NCBI RefSeq assembly: GCF_000382225.1
Contig: NZ_KB907806.1
Span: forward strand, 67,394-131,393
Direction of reading: 5' to 3'
DNA length: 64,000 nt
DNA from: Hymenobacter aerophilus DSM 13606
Lineage (GTDB): Bacteria; Bacteroidota; Bacteroidia; Cytophagales; Hymenobacteraceae
Under the pieces are notes generated by a model. That model was not told the origin of the DNA and made no database searches. It saw only the letters and a list, made by a program, of their open reading frames with translations. Below, piece after piece: positions 53,355 to 62,925 of this stretch; within the stretch, counting starts at the first letter, position 1; the number at the start of each line of letters is the position of its first letter. The translations under genes were made by a program, and so were the position numbers.

Positions 53355-54362
53355 ATGCCCGAAACTGACTTTCTCACCGTCCGCGACATCAGCTTGGAAG
53401 AGCACGGCCAGCCGGTGCTCAGCGGCATCAGCTTCGCGCAGCCGGCCGGCCGCAAGCTGGCGCTGGCGGGCGAGTCGGGAGCCGGCAAAAGTACGCTGTT
53501 GCAGGTGATTGCCGGGTTGGTGCAGCCCACGGCGGGGGAGGTGCACTTTGCCGGCCGCCGCGTGCGCGGGCCGCAGGAGGTGCTGGTGCCGGGCCATCCG
53601 GGCATCGTGTATCTGTCGCAGAAGCCCAGTTTGCCCAAGTCGCTGCGGGTGGAGCAGGTGCTGCGCTACGCCAGTAAGCGGCCCGCGCCCGAGGCGCAGG
53701 CGGTGTACGAGGTCTGCCGCATCAGCGGCCTCATGAGCCGGCGCACCGACCAGCTTTCGGGCGGCGAGCAGCAGCGGGTGGCACTGGCGCGGCTGCTGCT
53801 GTCGGCCCCGCGCCTGCTGCTGCTCGACGAGCCCTTCTCCAACCTCGACCGACTCCATAAGCAGCAGCTCCAGCAAGTCATCCGCGAAGTGGGCGAGCAG
53901 CTCAGCATCACCTGCCTGCTCGTCTCCCACGACCCGCTCGACACGCTGCCCTGGGCCGATGAACTGCTGTTGCTGGAACGCGGCCGACTGGTGCAGCAGG
54001 GCCCGCCCGAGCAGGTGTACCGCCAGCCCGTCAGCGAGTACGCCGCCGCCCTGTTCGGCGACTACAACCGCCTCGAAGGCCCCGACCTGCGCGCCCTGCT
54101 GGCCGCTGCCGCCCCGCGCCGGAAACTGCCGAGGTTGGCTGCCCTAGTGCGTCCTGAAAGCCTACATCTGGCCCCCGCCAGCAGCTCCGGCACGGCCGGC
54201 ATTGTGCAGGACGTGCGTTTCATGGGCAGTTATTATGAGGCCGAAATCCAGCTGGCCGCCACCCTGTTGCGGGTTCGTTTGCCAGCCGCCTCGGTAGCGG
54301 TGGGCGAGGCGGTGGTTGTGCAGCTGGCGGAAGGTGCGCCGGTTTCGTTTGTAAGCAGCTAA
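53355..54362 (+). CDS. ABC transporter ATP-binding protein with TOBE-like end, no permease nearby
   Basis: 335 residues. Walker A GESGAGKST, signature LSGGEQQRVALARLLL, Walker B LLLLDEPFSNLD and the switch His in LLVSHDPLDTL are complete. The last about 80 residues (AALVRPESLHLA, GIVQDVRFMGSYYEAEIQLAATLLRV) form a TOBE-like regulatory domain as in iron, sulfate or polyamine importers (FbpC/CysA/PotA type). No membrane permease or binding protein is adjacent, so the rest of the transporter lies elsewhere or the ATPase serves another one. Confidence 0.88.
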   Translation: MPETDFLTVRDISLEEHGQPVLSGISFAQPAGRKLALAGESGAGKSTLLQVIAGLVQPTAGEVHFAGRRVRGPQEVLVPGHPGIVYLSQKPSLPKSLRVEQVLRYASKRPAPEAQAVYEVCRISGLMSRRTDQLSGGEQQRVALARLLLSAPRLLLLDEPFSNLDRLHKQQLQQVIREVGEQLSITCLLVSHDPLDTLPWADELLLLERGRLVQQGPPEQVYRQPVSEYAAALFGDYNRLEGPDLRALLAAAAPRRKLPRLAALVRPESLHLAPASSSGTAGIVQDVRFMGSYYEAEIQLAATLLRVRLPAASVAVGEAVVVQLAEGAPVSFVSS

Positions 54363-54393
54363 GCACAACGCACAATCAACTACGCACTAAAAG

Positions 54394-54909
54394 ATGCTGC
54401 AATCCGACCTCATCCGCCTGCGCCCTTTGGAGGCCGACGACCTGGAGTTTCTGTACCAGCTGGAAAACGACCCGGCCGTGTGGGGCGTGTCGGATACGTT
54501 GGCGCCCGTGTCGCGGCACGTGCTGCGGCAGTACCTGGACAGCGCGGCGGCCGATTTTTTTGAGGTGCGGCAGCTACGGCTGGTGCTCGAAGATTCGGCC
54601 GGCGGGGCGGCGGTGGGCACGCTGGATTTATTCGGCTTCGAGCCTTTGCACCAGCGGGCCGGTGTGGGCATTACGGTGCTGGCTGGCCACCAGCGGCGCG
54701 GCTACGCCCAGGCCGCGCTGACGCTGCTGCGGCCCTACGCCCGGCAGGTGTTGCGCCTGCACCAGTTGTATTGCACCATCGGGGCCGATAATGAGGCCAG
54801 CCTGAGCCTGTTTGCCTCGGCCGGCTTTACGCGGGTAGGTGTGCGGCGCGAGTGGCTGCGCACCGCCGAGGGCTGGCAGGACGCCGTGGAAATGCAGTGC
54901 CTACTGTAG
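54394..54909 (+). CDS. GNAT-family N-acetyltransferase
   Basis: 171 residues. LRPLEADDLEFLYQLEND and the coenzyme A-binding segment GITVLAGHQRRGYAQAALTLL are typical of RimJ/RimL-like acetyltransferases, as is NEASLSLFASAGFTRVGVRREWL. Substrate not predicted. It starts 31 bases after the ABC ATPase stop on the same strand, so co-transcription is likely. Confidence 0.88.
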   Translation: MLQSDLIRLRPLEADDLEFLYQLENDPAVWGVSDTLAPVSRHVLRQYLDSAAADFFEVRQLRLVLEDSAGGAAVGTLDLFGFEPLHQRAGVGITVLAGHQRRGYAQAALTLLRPYARQVLRLHQLYCTIGADNEASLSLFASAGFTRVGVRREWLRTAEGWQDAVEMQCLL

Positions 54910-55125
54910 CCGGCGGCGCCTCGGGGCTGAAGGAAAGCTGCAAAACTGACAGCCGGGGCGAAAGGTTTAGCTCGACAGTAAGCTAATTTGCTTAGCCCCA
55001 GCGGCCAGTTAAAATAGTAGCGACTCGACAATATCCTTTTGAAAAGGCGGGCGTATAGGCGAAGGAAGCGCGGCCGAAAGACCTGTGTGGTTGCCCGACT
55101 TCATCCAACTACTTACCTGTTCTTT

Positions 55126-56319
55126 ATGTCATCTGCCCCACCGGCGGAAGCGCCCGCGCGCTCCGCCTCCGCCATGAAAGCTGACCAGCCTGCCGCTTAC
55201 TCGCTGCCCGATGTGGTGTGCTTTGCGCACCTGCACTGGGACTTTGTGTGGCAGCGCCCCCAGCACCTGATGTCGCGCTTCGCCCAGCAGGGCCGGGTTT
55301 TTTATGTGGAGGATGCTTTTTATCACAACGACAACCACGTAGCACCGCACCTGGAAATAAAGGAGCGCCAGCAGGGCCTGAAGGTAGTGGTGGCCCACCT
55401 GCCCGACTGCCTCCGCCACAGTGCCCCCGCAGCCGATATGGTGCAGCAGGCGCTGCTCCAGCAGTATTTCCAGGAGCAGCGCATCACCAACTACCTGTTC
55501 TGGTACTACACGCCCATGGCGCTGGGCAAGTCGGGGGGCTTTGCGCCGGCCCTGACGGTGTACGACTGCATGGACGAGCTGGCCAATTTCAAGTTTGCGC
55601 CGCCCGAACTGCGCGAGCGGGAGCAGGAGCTGTTCCGCAAGGCCGACCTCGTGTTTACGGGCGGCCACACGCTCTACGAGGCCAAGCGCCAGCAGCACGC
55701 CGATGCGCACCCGTTCCCCAGCAGCATCGACAAAGCCCACTTCGGCCAGGCCCGGCATGCGTTGTCCGAGCCCGCCGACCAGGCCGGCATTGCGCACCCG
55801 CGCATCGGCTTTTTCGGGGTAGTGGATGAGCGGCTGGATATTGAGCTGCTGGGCCAGTTGGCCACGGCCCACCCCGAGTGGGAGTTTGTCATTATCGGGC
55901 CGGTGGTCAAAATCGACCCCGCCACGCTGCCCGATTCGGCCAACATCCACTACCTCGGCGGCAAGGATTACCAGGAGCTGCCCACGTACCTGGCGGGCTG
56001 GGACGTGGCCACGCTGCTGTTTGCCGACAACGAAAGCACCAAGTTCATTTCGCCTACCAAAACGCCCGAGTACCTGGCCGCCGGCCGACCGGTCGTCAGC
56101 ACGCCCATCCGCGACGTGGTGCGGCCCTACGGCGAGCTGAACCTGGTGCAGATTGCCGCTACCGCCGACGAGTTTGGCCAGGCCATCGAAACCGCCCTCA
56201 CCCAGACGCAGGACGCCGACTGGCGCCAGCGCACCGATGAGTATCTGGCTACCATCAGCTGGGACCAGACCTGGCAACAGATGGTGGACCTGATGCAGGC
56301 CAGAATCAGCGCGCAGTAG
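55126..56319 (+). CDS. Glycosyltransferase (GT-B fold)
   Basis: 397 residues from the ATG at 55126. It starts with a low-complexity N-terminus, then an FAHLHWDFVWQRPQHLMSRFAQQ segment seen in many Bacteroidota GT-B enzymes and, in the C-terminal half, GFFGVVDERLDIELL and STKFISPTKTPEYLAAGRPVVST, the nucleotide-sugar loop. No signal peptide. The neighbour, UDP-galactopyranose mutase, suggests a role in making a galactofuranose-containing glycan. Confidence 0.85.
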   Translation: MSSAPPAEAPARSASAMKADQPAAYSLPDVVCFAHLHWDFVWQRPQHLMSRFAQQGRVFYVEDAFYHNDNHVAPHLEIKERQQGLKVVVAHLPDCLRHSAPAADMVQQALLQQYFQEQRITNYLFWYYTPMALGKSGGFAPALTVYDCMDELANFKFAPPELREREQELFRKADLVFTGGHTLYEAKRQQHADAHPFPSSIDKAHFGQARHALSEPADQAGIAHPRIGFFGVVDERLDIELLGQLATAHPEWEFVIIGPVVKIDPATLPDSANIHYLGGKDYQELPTYLAGWDVATLLFADNESTKFISPTKTPEYLAAGRPVVSTPIRDVVRPYGELNLVQIAATADEFGQAIETALTQTQDADWRQRTDEYLATISWDQTWQQMVDLMQARISAQ

Positions 56320-56494
56320 CAATGTAGTCCGGCAGATTCGGCCAATATTTTTAGCTGAATTCACTAAAAATTGCATCAAAAGCCAGGTTGGTTTGTTCAT
56401 AGGGCCGGGCGCAGCCCCACCGTTCCACTACTTCCAATCTGAGCTTACGAAACATCCCTTTCGGGCTCCCCAAACCACCTCCAAATATCGCTTT

Positions 56495-57673
<1,179 letters not shown>

Positions 57674-57675
57674 GG

Positions 57676-57867
57676 TTGTTAAGCTGCAAGCGGCAAGCCA
57701 CAAGCGGCAAGCTAACCGCCTGTCATCCTGAACACAGCGAAGGACCTTATCACGCTGAAGCTGAATCGTGAAAACGGCTCGTTTCAGCGTAATAAGGTCC
57801 TTCGCTGTGCTCAGGATGACAGGCGGTCAGCTTGTAGCTTGCAGCTTGTGGCTTGACGCTTAACAAC
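57676..57867. repeat. Very long compound inverted repeat downstream of UDP-galactopyranose mutase
   Basis: Left arm about 57676-57762 and right arm about 57787-57867. The outer part uses the words GCAAGCGGCAAGCCACAAGC, the inner part the TCATCCTGAACACAGCGAAG family. The right arm includes the stop codon (57860-57862) of the cysteine synthase family gene. Confidence 0.88.
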
Positions 57868-58945
57868 CACCGATGCCCGCCAGATACTGCTCGTGCGGGA
57901 GGCGGCCGATGGGCTGGTAGCTCAGCAGCTCGACTTGCGGAGTGAGGTAACCGGGGCGCACGGGCTCGTTGCGGAGCAGGTCGGTGCTGAGGTACTTTTT
58001 GTTGCTGTCGCAGAGCAGCGTCACCACCACCGAACCGGGGCCCAGCTCCTGGTGCAGCCGGATGGCGCCGATGACGTTGGCGCCCGACGAAATGCCCACT
58101 GCCAACCCCAGCGCGGTGGAAAGCTGCTGGGCCATCAGGATGGCGTCGCCGTCGTGGGCCTGCACCACGGCATCGAGTTCGGAAAGCTGCACCAGGGCCG
58201 GAATAAACTCGTCGGAAATGCCCTGGATGCGGTGCGAGCCCACTTTGTAGCCCGTGGTGAGGGTGGGCGACTCGGCCGGCTCCAGCGGGTGCACGCGGAT
58301 GTTGGGGTTCTGCTCGCGCAGGTACTGGCCGGTGCCCATCACGGTGCCGCCGGTGCCCACGCCGGCCACGAAGGCATCGGGCCGCAGGCCCAGCGAGGCC
58401 AGCTGGTGCCAGATTTCGGGGCCGGTGGTGCGGGCGTGGGCTTCGGCGTTGGCGCGGTTCTCGAACTGCTGGGGCAGGAACACGGCATCATCCTGGGCGG
58501 CCATTTCCTCGGCCAGCTTTATGCTGCCCAGAAACCCACCCTCGGCCTTGCTGACCAGCGTAATATCGGCCCCCAAGCTGCGGATGATGCCGATGCGCTC
58601 CTGGCTCAGCCAGTCGGGGATGAGGATGCGCACCTGGTGGCCCAGCGCCCGGCCCAGCGCGGCAAAGGCAATGCCGGTGTTGCCGCTGGTGGCCTCCACC
58701 AGCACATCGTGCGGGCGCAGACGGCCGGTGCGGTAGGCCTCCTGGAGCACGTACAGCGCCATGCGGTCTTTGAGGCTGCCCGTCAGGTTGTAGTGCTCGC
58801 ACTTTACATAGATGGTGCCTTCGCGGCCCTCGAAGCGGTAGCGCAGCGCCAGCATGGGCGTGTTGCCCACCAGCAGCCACAGCTGCTGAAAAGTAGCCTG
58901 CAGCTCGGGCGCCAGCTCGGCGGGGGCAGTTAGTTGTGTTGACAT
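57860..58945 (-). CDS. PLP-dependent cysteine synthase family protein
   Basis: 361 residues from the ATG at 58945. The PLP lysine is K59 in LTGSLKDRM, followed by [13 protein letters not shown] and [15 protein letters not shown], as in cysteine synthase/cystathionine beta-synthase-type enzymes. This subgroup is longer than CysK (about 310) and ends in a Leu/Gln-rich stretch. Exact reaction uncertain: cysteine synthase, cystathionine beta-synthase-like or a relative. The stop lies in an inverted repeat. Confidence 0.9.
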   Translation of the reverse strand: MSTQLTAPAELAPELQATFQQLWLLVGNTPMLALRYRFEGREGTIYVKCEHYNLTGSLKDRMALYVLQEAYRTGRLRPHDVLVEATSGNTGIAFAALGRALGHQVRILIPDWLSQERIGIIRSLGADITLVSKAEGGFLGSIKLAEEMAAQDDAVFLPQQFENRANAEAHARTTGPEIWHQLASLGLRPDAFVAGVGTGGTVMGTGQYLREQNPNIRVHPLEPAESPTLTTGYKVGSHRIQGISDEFIPALVQLSELDAVVQAHDGDAILMAQQLSTALGLAVGISSGANVIGAIRLHQELGPGSVVVTLLCDSNKKYLSTDLLRNEPVRPGYLTPQVELLSYQPIGRLPHEQYLAGIGGC

Positions 58946-58983
58946 AGAATTTTCAGGTAGGTCGTGATGGTCTTTGGAAAACA

Positions 58984-59079
58984 CCTGTCATCCTGAGCGG
59001 AGCGAAGGACCTATACAGAAGCTAGCATCAAAAGACATTACCTTCTTTGCAGGTCCTTCGCTTCGCTCAGGATGACAGG
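58984..59079. repeat. Inverted repeat, TCATCCTGAGC family
   Basis: Arms 58984-59019 and 59044-59079 around CCTGTCATCCTGAGCGGAGC and GAAGGACCT, with a loop of about 24 bases. Confidence 0.92.
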
Positions 59080-59089
59080 TAATCGTACT

Positions 59090-61348
59090 CTACTTGCCGA
59101 AGGCCTGCAGGCCGCTGTCGAGGAAGTTCACGAAGTTGTCGGCGTCGTAGTTGGCGCCCTGGGGCGGGGTGAGCACCTTTTCGGTGGCCGGGTCGAGCAG
59201 CACGTAGTAGGGCTGCGAGTTGGCCTGGTAGCGGCTGGCCTGGAAGTCGCTCCACTTGTTGGCAATAGTGCGGATGGGCTTGCCGCTGAACGCCGACGTG
59301 GTGTGCTCAGCCACGGGCAGCTCCGTTTTGTCGTCCACGTACAGCTGCACCAGCACGTAATCCTGGCGCAGGCGCTGGAGCACGCGCGGGTCGGGCCACA
59401 CGGTGGCTTCCATTTTGCGGCAGTTCACGCAGGCGTGGCCGGTGAAGTCAATCAGCAGCGGCTTGCCGGCGGCCTGGGCAGCGGCGCGGGCTTCGTCGTA
59501 ATCGAAGTAGGCATCGAGGCCCAGCGGGGCATGAAACAGGTCGGCGTACTTGTGGGTTGGGCGTGGCGTGGCGGGGCCGGCCGAAACCGGGCCGCCGCCG
59601 AGCGAGGGCGTGTAGAGGTCGAAATCCTGGGTATGCTGGGGCGGCAGGAAGGCGGCCACGGCCTTGAGCGGCGCGCCCCACAAACCCGGCACCAGGTACA
59701 TGGTGAACGAGAGCGTGAGCACGGCCAGCAGCAGCCGCGTTACCGACAGGCCACCGGCCGGCGCGCTGCCATCATGGGCCAGCGGCAGCTTGCCCAGCAG
59801 ATAAAAGCCCAGCAGGCCGAAAATGATAATCCACAGCGCCAGGAATACCTCGCGGTCGAACCACTCCCAATGGTAGGCCAAATCGACATTGGAGAGGAAC
59901 TTGAGGGCCAGGGCCAACTCCAGAAAGCCCAGCACCACCTTCACCGAGTTCAGCCAGCCGCCCGATTTAGGCAGCGCCTTCAGCCAGGCCGGGAACAAAG
60001 CAAACAGCGTGAAGGGCAACGCCAGCGCCAGCGAGAAGCCCAGCATGCCGATGGCCGGCCCCAGGTACTGCCCGGTAGTGGCAGCCTGCACCAGCAGCGT
60101 GCCGATGATGGGGCCGGTGCACGAAAACGACACCAGCGCCAGCGTGGCGGCCATAAAAAACAGGCCCGTCAGCCCGCCCTGGTCGGCGCGGGCATCGGCC
60201 TTGTTCACCCAGGAGCTGGGCAGCGTCAGCTCGAAAGCGCCCAGGAACGAGGCGGCAAACACGAGCAGCAAGGCAAAAAACAGGAAGTTGAAGATGCCGT
60301 TGGTGGCCAGCTCGTTCAGTGCGTCGGCACCGAACAGCACCGTAATCAAGAGCCCCAGGGCCACGTAAATGACGATGATGCTGAGCCCGTAGATGGCGGC
60401 CCGGCCCACGGATTTGCTCCGCGAATGGTCCTGCTTGGTGAAGTAGCTGACCGTGAAGGGCAGCAGCGGGAAGATGCAGGGCATCAGCAGCGCCGCCAGT
60501 CCGCCCACGAAACCCGCCAGGAAAATCGCCCACAACGACGAAGGCGCCTCCTCCGCTACCGGCGCCCCGGCTGTTAACGTAGCATCGGCCGCCGGCGCCA
60601 CCGTAGCACCGGCCACCTCCGACGCCCCCGTTGCAGCGGCGGTATCGGCGGCAGCCGGGACGGTGGTAGCATCGGGCGCTACCGTTGTCACTGCGGACTC
60701 AGCCGGCGCGGTAACGGCTGGGGTTGCAGTGGCTGGCGTGGTGCTGGTAGTGGCCGCCGCCGAAGCGGCCGGCGTGGTTTTGGCTGGCGTGGTCTTGGCC
60801 GGCGTGGCCGTAACAGGGGCCGCGGCGGTGGTTTTGGGCTCGGCCGCTTTGGGCTCGGCGGCCGCAACGGGCGTCTCCGTCAGGGCGCTGGCCGGCACCG
60901 ACACGGTGATGCTGAACGGTACGTCCTCGGGCGGCAGGCAGCGCTGGTCGTCGCAGACCATGTAGGTGAGCGTGCCCTTGATGGTGGCCGTGGGGGCCGT
61001 CAGGCGCACGGCCTGGGTGAAGGTGGCCTGCTCCTCGAACGAGGAGATTTCCATGCCGAACATTTCCTCGTAGGCTGTGTGCGGCTTGGTGGCTTCCTTG
61101 GGCTTGCCAGTCAGCACATAGCCCGCGCCCTTCTCAAACTCGAACGAAGTAGCCACCGGCCCGCCCGGCTTCACATTCAGCGAGTAAATATGCCAGTTGG
61201 GGTCGATGTTGGCCGTGAAGCTGAGCGTGGCGTTGGCCCCGCCGGTTGGCTTGGCCCCGAAGCTCCACTTCACCGGCCGCAGAATCTGGGCCTGGGCGGC
61301 CAGTCCGGCGGTGAGGAGCAGGCAGAGCAGCAAAAACAGTTTTTTCAT
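59090..61348 (-). CDS. DsbD-like thiol-disulfide interchange protein
   Basis: 752 residues with a signal peptide (about 1-20). N-terminal domain (about 22-155) has the C132, C137 pair (VCDDQRC), then a very long Ala/Thr/Pro-rich linker (about 152-269), then eight or so membrane helices with C291 (LMPCIF) and C410 (FSCTGP), and a thioredoxin-like C-terminal domain with C640 and C643 (ACVNC). Reducing power passes from cytoplasmic thioredoxin to periplasmic partners such as TlpA proteins. The linker is far longer than usual. A TlpA-like gene lies 243 bases upstream. Confidence 0.92.
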   Translation of the reverse strand: MKKLFLLLCLLLTAGLAAQAQILRPVKWSFGAKPTGGANATLSFTANIDPNWHIYSLNVKPGGPVATSFEFEKGAGYVLTGKPKEATKPHTAYEEMFGMEISSFEEQATFTQAVRLTAPTATIKGTLTYMVCDDQRCLPPEDVPFSITVSVPASALTETPVAAAEPKAAEPKTTAAAPVTATPAKTTPAKTTPAASAAATTSTTPATATPAVTAPAESAVTTVAPDATTVPAAADTAAATGASEVAGATVAPAADATLTAGAPVAEEAPSSLWAIFLAGFVGGLAALLMPCIFPLLPFTVSYFTKQDHSRSKSVGRAAIYGLSIIVIYVALGLLITVLFGADALNELATNGIFNFLFFALLLVFAASFLGAFELTLPSSWVNKADARADQGGLTGLFFMAATLALVSFSCTGPIIGTLLVQAATTGQYLGPAIGMLGFSLALALPFTLFALFPAWLKALPKSGGWLNSVKVVLGFLELALALKFLSNVDLAYHWEWFDREVFLALWIIIFGLLGFYLLGKLPLAHDGSAPAGGLSVTRLLLAVLTLSFTMYLVPGLWGAPLKAVAAFLPPQHTQDFDLYTPSLGGGPVSAGPATPRPTHKYADLFHAPLGLDAYFDYDEARAAAQAAGKPLLIDFTGHACVNCRKMEATVWPDPRVLQRLRQDYVLVQLYVDDKTELPVAEHTTSAFSGKPIRTIANKWSDFQASRYQANSQPYYVLLDPATEKVLTPPQGANYDADNFVNFLDSGLQAFGK

Positions 61349-61410
61349 GCGAGGGAAGGAGGGTGGTAGGGCGAGCAGATGGCCCAGGCATTAGGAACGA
61401 ATGACTATAA

Positions 61411-61577
61411 AGTTAGAGGCTAGCGCTAGCTCCCCTCCTTGGAAAGGAGGGGCTGGGGGTGGTTGATGATGAAAGAACGATGACTAAAACTAGCTTCTAA
61501 TTGATGTTCAACGCTAGTCAACCACCCCCAACCCCTCCTTTCCAAGGAGGGGAGCTAGCACTAGCCCCTAGCTTTAG
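61411..61577. repeat. Long inverted repeat, CTCCTTGGAAAGGAGGGG family
   Basis: Arms about 61411-61468 and 61520-61577, with CTAGCTCCCCTCCTTGGAAA and GGAGGGGCTGGGGGTGGTT and complements. Each arm carries its own small self-complementary element (TCCTTGGAAAGGA). It lies between DsbD-like and TlpA-like genes on the same strand. Confidence 0.9.
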
Positions 61578-61591
61578 AAAGGCCCAACGGC

Positions 61592-62782
61592 TCAGATTTT
61601 CAGGTCCTGGAGCGTGGCGTCGAGGTAGGCGCCGCGCATTTCCACGCGCATGATGCGGCCTTGTTTGTCGAGCATCAGGCTGAAGGGGATGCCCAGGATG
61701 CCGTAAGCTTTGGCAATGTCGCCCTCGAAACCCCGGGTGTCCACCAGCTGGGGCCACACCATGCCTTCCTCCTTCATGGCCTTGCGCCAGTCGGCATCCT
61801 TTTCATCAAACGAGATGCTCACAATCTGGAAGTTCTTGCCCTTGGTTTCGTACACGTTGCGCAGGTGCGGAATTTCGGCCCGGCAGGGGCCGCACCACGA
61901 AGCCCAGAACTCCAGCAGCGTGTACTTGTCCTTGGGCACGTAGCTCGACAGCTTCACCTGCTTGCCCTCGGGCGTGGTCAGGGTGAAATCTTGGTACTTG
62001 GTGCCGATGGCGGTCAGCTTAGCCTTCTCGGCCTTCTCGTTGAAGGCGGCCAGGCGCGGCGTGCCGGCCCAGCCCTTCGCCACGGCGGCCTGCAGCTCCT
62101 CAATCTGCTTCACGGTCATATCCACGAACATGCCGCTCAGGAAGTAGTTGGCCTGGTCGTAGGCCACCACCGACTGGGGGTTGGCCTTGATGAACGCCAT
62201 TTTCCGCTCGCGCAGCTGGTCGTTGAGCGCCCACTCCTGCTTGGCTAGCTTGATGCCCACCGGGGTGTTAAACTTGCCCTCCATCGCGGGGATGTGGAAC
62301 TCGTCGGTATACTGCTTATTCACGGCGGCCAGCTGCTTGCCCAGCGGGGCCAGCGACTCGCGCAGGGTCGCAGCCTGGTTTTCGGTGGCCGAGCCGGTAA
62401 TGCGGGGCTGGGCCACCACCCGGTCGCGCTTGAAGTAGAAAGTGGGCAGGCTGTCGAGGTTGCCGGCGTAGCTGATGGGCGAATTCTCCAGGTAGAAGCT
62501 CGACATCAGCCAGTTGCGCTGGGAAGACTTCTCCCCCTTCGGCGTTTTGTCGATAATAATGCGGTGCAAATCGGGGCCGGCCAGCTTGCCCTTGAACATA
62601 AAGCGGCCGTTTTGGATAACGGTGCTGTCGACCATGTGCGGGTCGGGCCAGTGCGTGTCCTGCAGATACACCTTCAGCCCGTCGGGGGCATTGGCCACCC
62701 GGCCATCAATGGTGTACTGGTTCTGGGCCACGGCCGAGCACGAGGCCAGCAGGAGGGAAGAAAGGAAAAGCAGGTTTTTCAT
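61592..62782 (-). CDS. TlpA-like lipoprotein thiol-disulfide reductase
   Basis: 396 residues. Lipoprotein signal with lipobox LASC (C15), then a DUF4369-like domain (about 22-130, YTIDGRVANAPDGLKVYLQD), a helical middle segment, and a TlpA/thioredoxin-like domain with C297 and C300 in WASWCGPCRAEIP. It is anchored facing the periplasm and is likely reduced by a DsbD-type protein; such a protein is encoded next, on the same strand. Client proteins unknown. Confidence 0.92.
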   Translation of the reverse strand: MKNLLFLSSLLLASCSAVAQNQYTIDGRVANAPDGLKVYLQDTHWPDPHMVDSTVIQNGRFMFKGKLAGPDLHRIIIDKTPKGEKSSQRNWLMSSFYLENSPISYAGNLDSLPTFYFKRDRVVAQPRITGSATENQAATLRESLAPLGKQLAAVNKQYTDEFHIPAMEGKFNTPVGIKLAKQEWALNDQLRERKMAFIKANPQSVVAYDQANYFLSGMFVDMTVKQIEELQAAVAKGWAGTPRLAAFNEKAEKAKLTAIGTKYQDFTLTTPEGKQVKLSSYVPKDKYTLLEFWASWCGPCRAEIPHLRNVYETKGKNFQIVSISFDEKDADWRKAMKEEGMVWPQLVDTRGFEGDIAKAYGILGIPFSLMLDKQGRIMRVEMRGAYLDATLQDLKI

Positions 62783-62822
62783 GTCAGGGAAAAGAATGAG
62801 TAGGAATGGACGGGAAACCGCC

Positions 62823-62912
62823 TGTCATCCTGAGCTGGCGAAGGACCTATACAGCAATGCTAATGTTAGATGATGCCTTCTGTATAGGTCCTTCGCTGGG
62901 CTCAGGATGACA
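62823..62912. repeat. Inverted repeat, TCATCCTGAGC family
   Basis: Arms 62823-62854 and 62880-62912 around TGTCATCCTGAGCTGGCGAA and GACCTATACAG, loop of about 25 bases. Between TlpA-like and SusD genes. Confidence 0.92.
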
Positions 62913-62925
62913 AGTGGCTAGGTTG

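Noticed and set aside
59072..60577. 501-codon frame opposite the DsbD-like gene
   Set aside because: Antisense shadow; Gln/Arg-rich sequence arises from the reverse complement of Leu/Ala codons.
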